From: Acidobacteriota bacterium
Lineage (GTDB): Bacteria; Acidobacteriota; Polarisedimenticolia; Gp22-AA2
Direction of reading: 5' to 3'
NCBI GenBank assembly: GCA_016202915.1
Contig: JACQNT010000127.1
Coordinates: forward strand, 1-23,445
Length of the DNA: 23,445 nt
The notes under the pieces are model-generated. The model did no database searches and had not been told where the DNA came from. It was given only the letters and a program-made list of their open reading frames with translations. A program made the position numbers and the translations under genes. Positions within the stretch are counted from its first letter, which is position 1, and the number at the start of each line of letters is the position of its first letter. Shown here one piece after another: positions 1-7,762 of this stretch.

Positions 1-2607
1 GACGATCCGGACGAGGGGGAGGTGAGGGTGGGGCTGCGCGGCGCGGGGCGCATTCCTCCGGACATCGCGGTGGCGCCGGAGTTCGTGGGGGAGGCGCTGT
101 TCACCGGCCAGAGATCGACCCGGACGCTGACGATCGAGAACAGGGGTGGCCAGGACCTGAACTTCGGCATCTCGGTCGACTTCGCCACCGAGGCGGCGGC
201 GCGCGGTTCGCCCGGACGGAGCCTGGAGGCGATCCTCGCCGATCTGAACGCGGGTTTCACCGCGGTGACCGGCGCGATCCCGGACCGCTTCGATTTCTCC
301 GAAGGGGAGACCGGCTCCGGACTCGAGGACGGCGGCGAGGACATGTACGACGGCGGGAACTTCCTGAGCACCGACCTGGGGGGGCCGCTCCCGTACTCGG
401 ACAACGCCATCGCCTCGAGCCCGATCTTCGGCGGCGGGCGGTATTTCACGCGGAAGTACCCGGGCCTTTTCGTCCTGGTGGCCGACCTGCGGGGCGTCGG
501 GGAGTTCACGATCGCCGGAGACCTGGGGGCGGACGGCGCCGGCGCCGCGGACGACGCCGTCCTGGCGGCCCGGCGGCACGGCATCACCTACCGCGGGTTC
601 ATCAAGCGCGTCTACGGCACGGCCGATCCGTCGGTGAACCACCTGGTCATCGTCGCCGACTCGCCCGACCTCGCACATGAGTTCGCGACGAACACCAACA
701 GCGACTTTCACCTGGTGTCCGGCCTGGCCGGGAGCGAGCGCGTCTTCTCCGTCCTCTACGCGGGGCGTGGCGGCTCTTACATTGATGACGCCGCCGCCCG
801 GAACATCATGGAGGTGTTGCTGGACACGCTGCGGCTGGCTCCTCCGTGGATCGACCTCGCGCCCGTCGCGGGCAGGGTCCCGCCGGGCGGCAGCGTCGAT
901 CTCAGCGTGCGCTCCGATGCGTCGGGCCTGCCGTCCGGAGACTACGCCGCGCGCGTCGTGATCCGGAGCGACGATCCGGACGAGCCGGAGGTCGCCGTGC
1001 CGGCGAACCTGCGCGTCACGGGGGCGCCGGACATCGCGCTCTCGGACGGCCTCCTGGACTTCGGGTCGGTTTACTCCGGCGCGGCGGGCGTGCGGATGGT
1101 GACGGTGGCGAACGCCGGGGCGGAGACGCTGACGGTGCGGGAGGTGGTTTCGGCGCCGGGGGCCTTCATGCCGGACGCCACGGCGCTCAGCCTGGGCCCG
1201 GGGGAGACCCGGGCGTTGGCCGTGACGTTCGCGCCGGGCGGGCCCGGGGTGTACGACGGGACGCTGGCGCTGCGCAGCGACGATCCGGACGAGGGGGAGG
1301 TGACGGTGACGCTGCGGGGGGAGGGGCGGTCGCCGCCCGACATGGCGGTGATGCCGGCGTCGCTCGAGGAGAGCCTCTCCTCGGGACAGACGTCAACCCG
1401 GGTGCTGACTATCGAGAACAGGGGCGGGAGCGACCTCGCCTTCGCGATCGAGTTCCGTGGCGCGTCGCCGCCGGCCCCGGCGTCCCGGGGCACGGCGACG
1501 GCTTCCGCGACAGTGGCCGCGGCGCTCGTCATTCAGGATGTCGCGCCGTGGGGGACCGGAGCCAACCAGCAGATCCTGTCGTCCAACGGCATCGCTTTCG
1601 AGGTGATCCCATCCTCGAAGCTCGCTTCGCGCGATCTCTCCGCGTACAGGCTGGTGCTCGTGCCCGGCGACCAGCCCACGTTGTACTACCAGGCGCTGTC
1701 CGGGCGGGCGGACCAGTTGAGCGGCTACGTTGCCGGCGGCGGGGTGCTCGAATTCCATGCGGCCGGATGGGGGCGCGCGGGCGGGGACGCGTCGCTCGTG
1801 ACCCTCCCGGGCGGGATGCGCATCCACCAGTACTTCTCGACCCGCAACGATGTCCTGGATCCGCTCCATCGGCTCACCCTCGGCGTGCCGAGCCCGTTCT
1901 TCGGAGATTCTGCCAGCCACGCCTATTTCTCCGGCATCCCCGGCCACGCCGCCCGGATCGCCGCCGATGAGGCCGGGCGCGCGAACCTCGTGGTGTACAC
2001 GTTCGGAAGCGGCACGGTCGTGGCGGGCTGCCAGACGTTCGAGTACGGCCACGGCAGGGGCCAGGCCGCCGGGGACCTCCTGGCGAACATGATCCCCTAC
2101 GCGTACGGATTGTCGCCGCGCTGGATCTCGGCCGACCCGGCCGCCGGCGTCCTGCCGGCCGGAGGGTCGGCCGCCATCGCGGTGAACTTTGACGCCGCGG
2201 GACTGAGCGACGGCGCGTACGCCACCGGCCTCGTGATCCGCGGCAACGATCCGGACCGGCCGGAGGTTCTCGTCCCGGCCAGCCTTCAGGTCGCGGGCGC
2301 GCCGGAGGCGACGCTCTCCGAAGCCGCGCTGGATTACGGCACGGTCTTCATCGGTGGCTCCGGAGTCCGGTCGCTGACCGTCTCGAACAGCGGGACCGAC
2401 ATCCTCAGGGTGAGCGAGGTGAGCCTGGACCACCCGGCCTTCACCGCGGAGACGGCCGGCTTCAGCCTGGGGGTGGGCGGCAGCCGGATCGTGCCGGTGA
2501 CGTTCAGGCCCGATCGCGTGGGACCGTTCCAGGGGACGCTGATCTTGCGCACCAGCGACCCGGCGCGGCCCCTGATCGGCATCCCCCTGGCCGGCGACGG
2601 GCGGGAG
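1..2607 (+). repeat. Tandem coding module of about 1.28 kb (split Ig-like + guest + intact Ig-like)
   Basis: The segment at 1 recurs at 1279: both begin gacgatccggacgaggggga and encode DDPDEGEV, a Pro-Pro-Asp turn, then TRTLTIENRGG or TRVLTIENRGG. A diverged third copy begins near 2554 (SDPARPLI ... GILNTGRSPLEF). The second half of the module shows the same register: GTGATCCG at 958 recurs at 2233, followed by (S/N)DDPD-type, VPA(N/S)L and GAP(D/E) motifs. The sequences between the halves, the guest domains, do not resemble one another. Spacing is about 1275-1278 bases because the first two guests happen to be of similar size. Confidence 0.8.
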
Positions 2608-5352
2608 GCCCCGGTGGTAGGGGTCCAGCCGGCATCCCTGGCCGCAATCGTCTCTCCCGTCGGACATCAGATGATGCCGCTCGGCATCCTGAACACCGGC
2701 CGCAGCCCGCTCGAGTTCTCGTTGAAAGTTCTCGGCCGGCCGCCGGCGGGGGCGCCGCCCGCCGCCTGCGCCGCGTCCAGGGTCATCGTGGCCGAGAACC
2801 CCGCCAACAGGCTCGCTGCGGTGAATCCTGCCACCGGAGCGATCACCCGCGTCACCGCGGCGCTGAGCGGGCCGGCCGACGTGGAACTGGGCGCGGGCGG
2901 AACCATCGCCTACGTCACCGAGATCGGCAGCGGCGAGCTCTCGGAGGTCCGGCTCGACACCGGGGCGGTCCGCCGCGTCGCCTCCGGTCTCAGCTCGCCC
3001 GCCGGCCTGGCGCTCGACGCCGCCCGGTCGACCGCCTACGTCACCGAGATCGGCAGCGGCGAGCTTTCCGCTGTCGACCTGGCGACGGGGGCCGTCACAC
3101 GCGTCGCCTCGATGCTCAGCAGCCCCCGAGGACTGGCGCTCGACGCCGCCGGAGCGACCGCCTACGTCACCGAGGCGGGCAGGGGGCGACTCTCGGCGAT
3201 CGATCTCGCCACGGGGGCGATCCGCCCCGTGGTCACCTCCGGCCTGAATCTCCCCGTCGGCGTGGCCCTCAACGCCACCGAGACCTTCGCCTACGTCACC
3301 GAAGCCAACACCGGCGAGCTCTCGGAGGTCCGGCTCTCGACGGGTCACGTGCGGACCGTCACCCTCGCATTGAGCAACCCCGGCGGGCTGGCCCTCAGCT
3401 CGGCCGGCACGATCGCGTACGTGACCGAGGCCGACAGCCGGGAGCTGTCGTCCGTCAATCTGAACACCGGTGTGATCACCCGTATCGCCTTCGGATTCAT
3501 CGGTCCTTTCGGGGTGGACCTCGTCGAGCCGGCGGGATGCGCCGGCGAGTTTCTGGACCTGACCCCGCGCGCCGGCTCGCTCCCTCCCGACGGCTTCCTG
3601 TCCGTCGATGTCCTGTTCGGGGCGGCGGGCCTCCTCCCGGCGTCCTATCGCGCCGACATCGTGGTGAGCAGCAACGATCCGATCACGCCCCTGCTCGCGG
3701 TTCCCGCCAGCCTGACCGTGGCGACCGACGGCGATGGCGACGGGATCCCCGATCCGCTCGACAACTGCGCCGGCGCCTCCAACCCGCTCCAGGAGGATGC
3801 CGATGGCGACGGGACGGGGGACGTCTGCGATAACTGCGCCGCGGTTCCCAACCCGACGCAGACCGACGGGGACGCCGACGGGCGCGGCACCGCCTGCGAC
3901 AACTGCCCGCTCCTGCCGAACGGCGACCAGGGCGACCGGGACGCCGACATGGTCGGCGACCTGTGCGACAACTGCGCCGCGGCGGCGAACAGCAACCAGG
4001 AGGACTCGAACCAGGACGGCTCGGGGGACGCCTGCCAGCCGGCCCTGTTCCTGCAGGGCGTCCAGCAGGACGGCGGCGAGGCCCTGGAAGTGCGGGCCCG
4101 GGCCCTGGATCCGCAGGGCGATCCCGTGAGCGGCAGCCTGGAGATCCGCGGCAGCAGACCGATCACCCTCCCGGAGGTGCGCTCGGCGCTGGAGTGCGGC
4201 CTGGGGTTTCTCCCGGACGGGATCGAGGGGGAGGGGGTCGCGTTCGCCATCGATCCCCAGGGGGCGCCCTTCCTCTTCGATCTCGACAGCGCCCTCCGCT
4301 GCGGGGACGGTTCCCCCGATTACCTGGTCGCCTCCGGCACCTGTGACCGGGGCGAAGCGGTTTTCGATGTGCGGCTCTCCCTCGCCTCGATCGCCCCGCC
4401 CGCGCCGGTCTGCGTCCGCCGCCTCGGGGGGCGGGACGGCGGGACGGACCTGACGGTGATCGCGTTCGGGGAGCGGGGTCTCGCCGCGCGGCTGGAGGAG
4501 GTCCCCGTCCTCGCCATCCTGTTCACCGCGCGGCTGCCGCGGCGGTCGGCGATCACGGGGCTGGAGCCAGGGGCGTCCTATCGGATCGTGATCTCGCTGA
4601 CCGACGGGAACACGGTGCCGCTGCGGGCGGAAGCGGAGTTCCTGTACCAGGGCGAAAGCGTCCTGGTGATCAACAACCCGCCGCGGGCGGCGCTGAGCGC
4701 GCCGGCGGAGGTGGAGTGCGACCGCTTCGAAGGGGGCGTGGTCACGCTGGACGGGACCGCCTCGGAGGACGCCGATTCCAGCCCCGGCACGCTCGACGAC
4801 ATCGTGGCGTTCGAGTGGGTCCGCGATCCGGGGCAGCCGACGGAGCGTCCCCTGGGGAGCGGGCCCGTTCTCTCCGTGGCGCTGCCGGTCGGCGACAACG
4901 TCGTCGGATTGAGGGTGACCGATTCGCAGGGCGAATCGGGCGCGAGCGGGACGGTCGTCATCGCGGTGCGGGACAGGGCGCCTCCCACGCTCTCCCTGGC
5001 GGCCGATCCGGCGATCCTCTGGCCCCCGGACCATGCGCTCCTCCCGGTTCGGGTCGGCTGGCTGGCGTCGGATCTCTGCGATCCGACCCCGCGCGTGACG
5101 CTGCTGTCGGCGACGAGCAGCGAGCCGGACGACGCCCTTGGTTCCGGCGACGGGCACACGACGGGAGATATCGCGGACGCGCGGGCGGGGACGCCGGACG
5201 AAGTGCTGACGTTGCGGGCGGAGAGATCGGCGTCGGGGCCCGGAAGGGTCTACACCCTGACGTACCGGGCCACCGACGCTTCCGGGAACAGCCGCGAGGC
5301 GCAGGGGCGGGTGACCGTGCCTCACGACCTCGGGAACGCGCCCGGGCCGTAG
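1..5352 (+). CDS. Giant mosaic extracellular protein (Ig-like/choice-of-anchor D type, YVTN propeller, TSP3 repeats), 5' end missing
   Basis: The frame is open from base 1, so the gene starts upstream; 1783 residues are visible. Order of parts: the end of one Ig-like domain (to about 60); a split Ig-like sandwich with a guest domain (184-840); an intact ASH/choice-of-anchor-like domain (1021-1326); a second split sandwich with a GATase-like guest (1462-2112); another intact domain (2299-2607); a third split sandwich whose guest is a YVTN/SMP-30-like beta-propeller (2752-3534); thrombospondin type 3 calcium-binding repeats (3727-4035); an unassigned region with a 'GLEPGASY'-like stretch (4036-4677); a PKD-like domain (4678-4965) and a final HYR/Ig-like domain with 'LWPPDH' and 'DASGN' (4975-5333). 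It is presumably secreted or surface-displayed; the signal peptide would lie outside the window. I see no LPXTG-type or obvious C-terminal sorting signal. Function is unknown; adhesion or matrix binding is only inference. Confidence 0.9.
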   Translation, partial: DDPDEGEVRVGLRGAGRIPPDIAVAPEFVGEALFTGQRSTRTLTIENRGGQDLNFGISVDFATEAAARGSPGRSLEAILADLNAGFTAVTGAIPDRFDFSEGETGSGLEDGGEDMYDGGNFLSTDLGGPLPYSDNAIASSPIFGGGRYFTRKYPGLFVLVADLRGVGEFTIAGDLGADGAGAADDAVLAARRHGITYRGFIKRVYGTADPSVNHLVIVADSPDLAHEFATNTNSDFHLVSGLAGSERVFSVLYAGRGGSYIDDAAARNIMEVLLDTLRLAPPWIDLAPVAGRVPPGGSVDLSVRSDASGLPSGDYAARVVIRSDDPDEPEVAVPANLRVTGAPDIALSDGLLDFGSVYSGAAGVRMVTVANAGAETLTVREVVSAPGAFMPDATALSLGPGETRALAVTFAPGGPGVYDGTLALRSDDPDEGEVTVTLRGEGRSPPDMAVMPASLEESLSSGQTSTRVLTIENRGGSDLAFAIEFRGASPPAPASRGTATASATVAAALVIQDVAPWGTGANQQILSSNGIAFEVIPSSKLASRDLSAYRLVLVPGDQPTLYYQALSGRADQLSGYVAGGGVLEFHAAGWGRAGGDASLVTLPGGMRIHQYFSTRNDVLDPLHRLTLGVPSPFFGDSASHAYFSGIPGHAARIAADEAGRANLVVYTFGSGTVVAGCQTFEYGHGRGQAAGDLLANMIPYAYGLSPRWISADPAAGVLPAGGSAAIAVNFDAAGLSDGAYATGLVIRGNDPDRPEVLVPASLQVAGAPEATLSEAALDYGTVFIGGSGVRSLTVSNSGTDILRVSEVSLDHPAFTAETAGFSLGVGGSRIVPVTFRPDRVGPFQGTLILRTSDPARPLIGIPLAGDGREAPVVGVQPASLAAIVSPVGHQMMPLGILNTGRSPLEFSLKVLGRPPAGAPPAACAASRVIVAENPANRLAAVNPATGAITRVTAALSGPADVELGAGGTIAYVTEIGSGELSEVRLDTGAVRRVASGLSSPAGLALDAARSTAYVTEIGSGELSAVDLATGAVTRVASMLSSPRGLALDAAGATAYVTEAGRGRLSAIDLATGAIRPVVTSGLNLPVGVALNATETFAYVTEANTGELSEVRLSTGHVRTVTLALSNPGGLALSSAGTIAYVTEADSRELSSVNLNTGVITRIAFGFIGPFGVDLVEPAGCAGEFLDLTPRAGSLPPDGFLSVDVLFGAAGLLPASYRADIVVSSNDPITPLLAVPASLTVATDGDGDGIPDPLDNCAGASNPLQEDADGDGTGDVCDNCAAVPNPTQTDGDADGRGTACDNCPLLPNGDQGDRDADMVGDLCDNCAAAANSNQEDSNQDGSGDACQPALFLQGVQQDGGEALEVRARALDPQGDPVSGSLEIRGSRPITLPEVRSALECGLGFLPDGIEGEGVAFAIDPQGAPFLFDLDSALRCGDGSPDYLVASGTCDRGEAVFDVRLSLASIAPPAPVCVRRLGGRDGGTDLTVIAFGERGLAARLEEVPVLAILFTARLPRRSAITGLEPGASYRIVISLTDGNTVPLRAEAEFLYQGESVLVINNPPRAALSAPAEVECDRFEGGVVTLDGTASEDADSSPGTLDDIVAFEWVRDPGQPTERPLGSGPVLSVALPVGDNVVGLRVTDSQGESGASGTVVIAVRDRAPPTLSLAADPAILWPPDHALLPVRVGWLASDLCDPTPRVTLLSATSSEPDDALGSGDGHTTGDIADARAGTPDEVLTLRAERSASGPGRVYTLTYRATDASGNSREAQGRVTVPHDLGNAPGP
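2785..3534 (+). repeat. YVTN-type beta-propeller repeats (about six blades, 126-base period)
   Basis: The motif (I/T/F)AYVTE begins at 2908, 3034, 3160, 3289 and 3415, spacings 126, 126, 129 and 126 bases (42-43 residues). Each blade carries a 'GELS-V-L-TGAV-RV' strand set and a 'SSP-GLALDA' turn. An earlier, less regular blade (IVAENPANRLAAVNPATGAI) precedes the first AYVTE, so about six blades are present. Nucleotide identity between the first two blades is high: 2908-2937 matches 3034-3063. This suggests recent internal duplication. Confidence 0.85.
3727..4035 (+). repeat. Thrombospondin type 3 calcium-binding repeats
   Basis: About four and a half repeats of roughly 23 residues, with the pattern D-x-D-x-DG-x-GD-x-CDNC followed by an NP/NS-x-Q segment. 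Acidic side chains are placed as in TSP3 calcium loops and each repeat carries the usual Cys pair. In bacterial secreted proteins such repeats are typically rigid, calcium-stabilised linkers; here they separate the Ig/guest array from the C-terminal PKD-like domains. Confidence 0.9.
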
Positions 5353-5376
5353 GATACGGCGGCGGGCCCTTCGATC

Positions 5377-6096
5377 TCAGAGCCTGTCCTGGGGTCTCCG
5401 ATCCGGCGGTGGAGGAATCGGACCGTCGGCGAGAGGAGTCTCGATCGTTCCGGGGCGCGCGCGCGGGCCGTGCCCGGCGGGCGCCGCGCTTCCGGAAGCC
5501 CCGGCCGCCCGGGCGGCCGCCTGCTCGATCCGCACCTTGATCGATCGGAGGCCCTGGTCGAACAGGCGCGCCCGCAGCCGCGGGGCCGAGAGCGTCCGTG
5601 CGAGGCGCAGCCGCGGCCCGCGCAGCCTGGCCCGCAGCCGCCAGGTCAGCTTCGTGGTCCCCGGGGCGATCGCCTCCAGGGTCATCGAGCCGAGGTGCCC
5701 CTCCAGGCCATGGTGCGTTCCGAGCGAGTCGCGGATCAGGGTGATGGCCAGTTCGCGGCCGGGGTCCGCGCGGACGATCTCGACGTCGGCCCAGTAGGCG
5801 GCCTCGCCCCAGCGACCATGGGCCCGCCACACCGTTCCGGGGCTCTCCCCGTCGCCGCGGCGCACGGTCCACTGCTCGATGGCAACGAGGCCGCGCGCTT
5901 TGCCGTGGCGCTCGTGCAGGCCGGGGAAATGGCGGATGGTCTCCCAGGCCTCCGCGGCGGGGACGTGGACCAGCACCGAGCGGCGCAGATCGAGCCGCCC
6001 CGCGAGGAGCAGGATCGATACGGCGGCGACCGGGAGGAGCGCGGAAACTCCGAGGAGGACGAAAGGCAGCAGGGACGCCGCAGCGGAATCTGTCAT
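5377..6096 (-). CDS. Membrane-anchored SRPBCC (START/polyketide cyclase-like) protein
   Basis: 239 residues. An N-terminal hydrophobic helix at about 9-33 (LLPFVLLGVSALLPVAAV) is followed by a SRPBCC-type domain from about 38 to 190: 'VLVHVPAAEAWETIRHFPGL', a central 'GEAAYWADVEIV', 'MTLEAIAPGTTKLTWRL' and a long C-terminal helix 'LFDQGLRSIKVRIEQAA'. The tail from about 195 is rich in Ala, Pro and Arg and probably disordered. Family members bind hydrophobic ligands in a helix-grip cavity; the ligand here is unknown. The ATG at 6096 is chosen because a GGGAGGAAGGGG ribosome site precedes it and the hydrophobic anchor follows at once. The frame is open further upstream, but that part is antisense to amrS and not protein-like. 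It converges with the surface-protein gene across a gap of only 24 bases. Confidence 0.78.
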   Translation of the reverse strand: MTDSAAASLLPFVLLGVSALLPVAAVSILLLAGRLDLRRSVLVHVPAAEAWETIRHFPGLHERHGKARGLVAIEQWTVRRGDGESPGTVWRAHGRWGEAAYWADVEIVRADPGRELAITLIRDSLGTHHGLEGHLGSMTLEAIAPGTTKLTWRLRARLRGPRLRLARTLSAPRLRARLFDQGLRSIKVRIEQAAARAAGASGSAAPAGHGPRARPGTIETPLADGPIPPPPDRRPQDRL

Positions 6097-6109
6097 CGAA
6101 CGACCCCTT

Positions 6110-6131
6110 CCTCCCGCCCCCTGCCGGGAGG
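6110..6131 (-). promoter_or_regulatory. Hairpin that includes the Shine-Dalgarno of the SRPBCC gene
   Basis: On the minus strand CCTCCCG (6131-6125) can pair perfectly with CGGGAGG (6116-6110) across an 8-base loop. The 3' arm is the best ribosome binding site of the gene starting at 6096. The promoter-like element at 6195-6200 would give a leader of about 90 bases containing this hairpin. The pairing is visible; regulation of translation is inference. Confidence 0.4.
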
Positions 6132-6194
6132 CGCGGCACCCGGCGGGGCAAGGCTCTGGTGGTTCGTTACAGGTTTCGGTGCGGCGTGACCGGA

Positions 6195-6205
6195 AGTCTA
6201 GCACA
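6195..6205 (-). promoter_or_regulatory. Extended -10 promoter (TGTGC-TAGACT) for the SRPBCC gene
   Basis: The minus strand reads TGTGC followed by TAGACT (6200-6195), a TG-extended -10 element. No good -35 is seen at 17 bases. The same TGTGC-TA core recurs at 16776-16785, 16817-16827 and 22274-22284. Confidence 0.45.
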
Positions 6206-6279
6206 ACACGGCCCGAGGTGTTCCCGGTTTCTGGTGCGGCGGGGACCGCGACCGAAGTGGCACGGGCCGCAACGCGGCG

Positions 6280-6300
6280 TATACTGAATCCGGGAGGTGA
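6280..6300 (+). promoter_or_regulatory. -10 element and strong ribosome binding site of amrS
   Basis: TATACT (6280-6285) is one mismatch from the sigma-70 -10 consensus. GGAGGTGA (6293-6300) is an almost complete Shine-Dalgarno and fixes the GTG at 6304 as the start. Transcription would begin near 6292, giving a leader of only about 12 bases. The -35 is weak. Confidence 0.55.
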
Positions 6301-6303
6301 AGC

Positions 6304-7389
6304 GTGCCCGTCTCGGCCGTCCCCCTGGCCAGGGTCCTGGCGGACCTGACCCGCGAGGGCGATCTCTACGAGAGGCTGGCGCAGAACGCGGTCCGCTGTT
6401 TCGCGTGCGGCCACCGCTGTTTCATTCCCGAGGGACGGCCGGGCATCTGCAAGGTGCGGTTCAACGAGGGCGGCGTCCTCAAGGTGCCCTGGGGGTACGT
6501 CGGGGCCCTGCAGTGCGACCCGATCGAGAAGAAGCCGTTCTTCCACGTCCTGCCGGGGACGCCCGCCCTGTCGTTCGGGATGCTGGGGTGCGACTACCAC
6601 TGCGGCTACTGCCAGAATTGGATCACCTCGCAGGCGATCCGCGACCCCGACGCCGTGGCCGCGCCCGAGCAGGTCACGCCGCAGGATCTCGTGTCCCTGG
6701 CGCGCCGCTACCGGGCTTCGATCCTCGCCTCGACCTACAACGAGCCGCTCATCACCTCCGAGTGGGCGGTGGCCGTCTTCAAAGAGGCGCTCTCCGCCGG
6801 GTTTCTCTGCGCCTACATCAGCAACGGCAACGGGACGGAGCAGGTCCTCGACTTCATCAGGCCCTACGTGAGCCTCTACAAGGTGGATCTGAAGTCGTTC
6901 CGCGACCGGAACTACCGGGCGCTCGGGGGGACGCTCAAGAATGTCCTGGACACCATCGCGCTGCTGCGCGCCAAGGGGTTCTGGGTGGAGATCGTGACCC
7001 TGGTCGTCCCCGGCTTCAACGATTCGGCGGAGGAGCTGACGGACATCGCGCGCTTCCTGGCCGGGGTGTCCCGCGACATCCCGTGGCACGTGACGGCCTT
7101 CCACAAGGACTACAAGATGACCGATCCGGACGACACGCCGGCCGCCACGCTGCTGCGCGCCGCGGAGATCGGCAGGGAGCAGGGGCTGCGCTTCGTTTAC
7201 GCCGGCAACCTTCCCGGCCGGGTGGGGGACTGGGAGAACACGCTCTGCCCGCAGTGCGGCGCGCTCCTGGTGGAGCGGAGGGGCTACAGGATCGTCCAGG
7301 ACCTCATCACCGGCCGCGGCACCTGCCCCGGCTGCGGAGCGGCGATCCCCGGCGTCTGGCAGGGCGGCGCCTCCCATCCGCCATCCTGA
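6304..7389 (+). CDS. amrS: AmmeMemoRadiSam-type radical SAM enzyme
   Basis: 361 residues from a GTG start. The radical SAM cluster motif is C-x3-C-x2-C at C96, C100 and C103 (GCDYHCGYCQNW), as in pyruvate-formate-lyase-activase-like proteins of COG1180. Upstream lies a Cys-rich segment (C32, C35, C39, C49, with 'GRPGICKVR') and downstream a four-Cys zinc-ribbon-like tail (C315, C318, C341, C344). Conserved 'STYNEPLI', 'YISNGNGTEQV', 'VDLKSF' and 'WHVTAFHKDYKM' support the AmmeMemoRadiSam assignment over a true PFL activase. The family is named for its frequent linkage with AMMECR1 and Memo proteins, neither of which is in this window. The gene stands alone, convergent with the mqn operon across 36 bases. 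The physiological reaction is not established from the sequence. Confidence 0.88.
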   Translation: MPVSAVPLARVLADLTREGDLYERLAQNAVRCFACGHRCFIPEGRPGICKVRFNEGGVLKVPWGYVGALQCDPIEKKPFFHVLPGTPALSFGMLGCDYHCGYCQNWITSQAIRDPDAVAAPEQVTPQDLVSLARRYRASILASTYNEPLITSEWAVAVFKEALSAGFLCAYISNGNGTEQVLDFIRPYVSLYKVDLKSFRDRNYRALGGTLKNVLDTIALLRAKGFWVEIVTLVVPGFNDSAEELTDIARFLAGVSRDIPWHVTAFHKDYKMTDPDDTPAATLLRAAEIGREQGLRFVYAGNLPGRVGDWENTLCPQCGALLVERRGYRIVQDLITGRGTCPGCGAAIPGVWQGGASHPPS

Positions 7390-7425
7390 CCGACTCCTGT
7401 TCTGACCATCCCCCGTCCTGAGCTC

Positions 7426-7749
7426 CTAGTGCCGCGCGGACTCGCGCAGGCGCTCCGCGAAAGCCTCGGGATCGTCCGGGCTGATGACGAAGTTCCTGAG
7501 GAGGCCGCTCCGGCGGCGGATGGTGACGCTGTTCCAGAACTTCAGCCCGCACCAGCTCTCGCGGACGAACGCCCCGCGCCGGTGCACCTCCTCGATGTCC
7601 GTGAGGAGCACCCGGCGCGCGACCAGCCCAAGCACCAGGACCTCGAGGGCCTCCCCGGTGATGCGGTAGCGGATCGTCGCGATCACGGCCAGGAGGCTGA
7701 AGGCAACCGCGCCGATCAGCATCGCCTGCGCGATGACCAGGGAGCTCAC
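7426..7749 (-). CDS. Small membrane protein with PH-like (bPH) domain
   Basis: 107 residues, GTG start at 7749. One transmembrane helix at about 5-26 (VIAQAMLIGAVAFSLLAVIA) is followed by a short beta-rich domain: 'IRYRITGEALEVLVLGLV', 'VLLTDIEEVHRR', 'NSVTIRRRSGLLRNFVISPDDPEAFAERL'. This strand order and the 'I...D...F..L' ending are typical of bacterial PH-like domains (YdbS/PH_2 type), whose role is usually unknown. It begins 13 bases after the mqnC stop, so it is very probably the third gene of the mqnAC operon. An internal ATG at 7722 is a possible alternative start but would clip the helix. A link to menaquinone synthesis rests only on operon position. Confidence 0.72.
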   Translation of the reverse strand: MSSLVIAQAMLIGAVAFSLLAVIATIRYRITGEALEVLVLGLVARRVLLTDIEEVHRRGAFVRESWCGLKFWNSVTIRRRSGLLRNFVISPDDPEAFAERLRESARH

Positions 7750-7762
7750 GCGACTCTGCGGA

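Noticed and set aside
2908..4035. Regular repeats that might suggest a CRISPR array
   Set aside because: Periods of 126 and about 69 bases are in frame, contain no constant repeat with unique spacers, and encode propeller blades and TSP3 repeats.
1393..5325. A very long minus-strand frame antisense to the surface protein
   Set aside because: High GC removes stop codons in the mirror frame. The translation is Arg/Gly/Pro-rich, lacks any domain, and the plus frame has clear modular homology.
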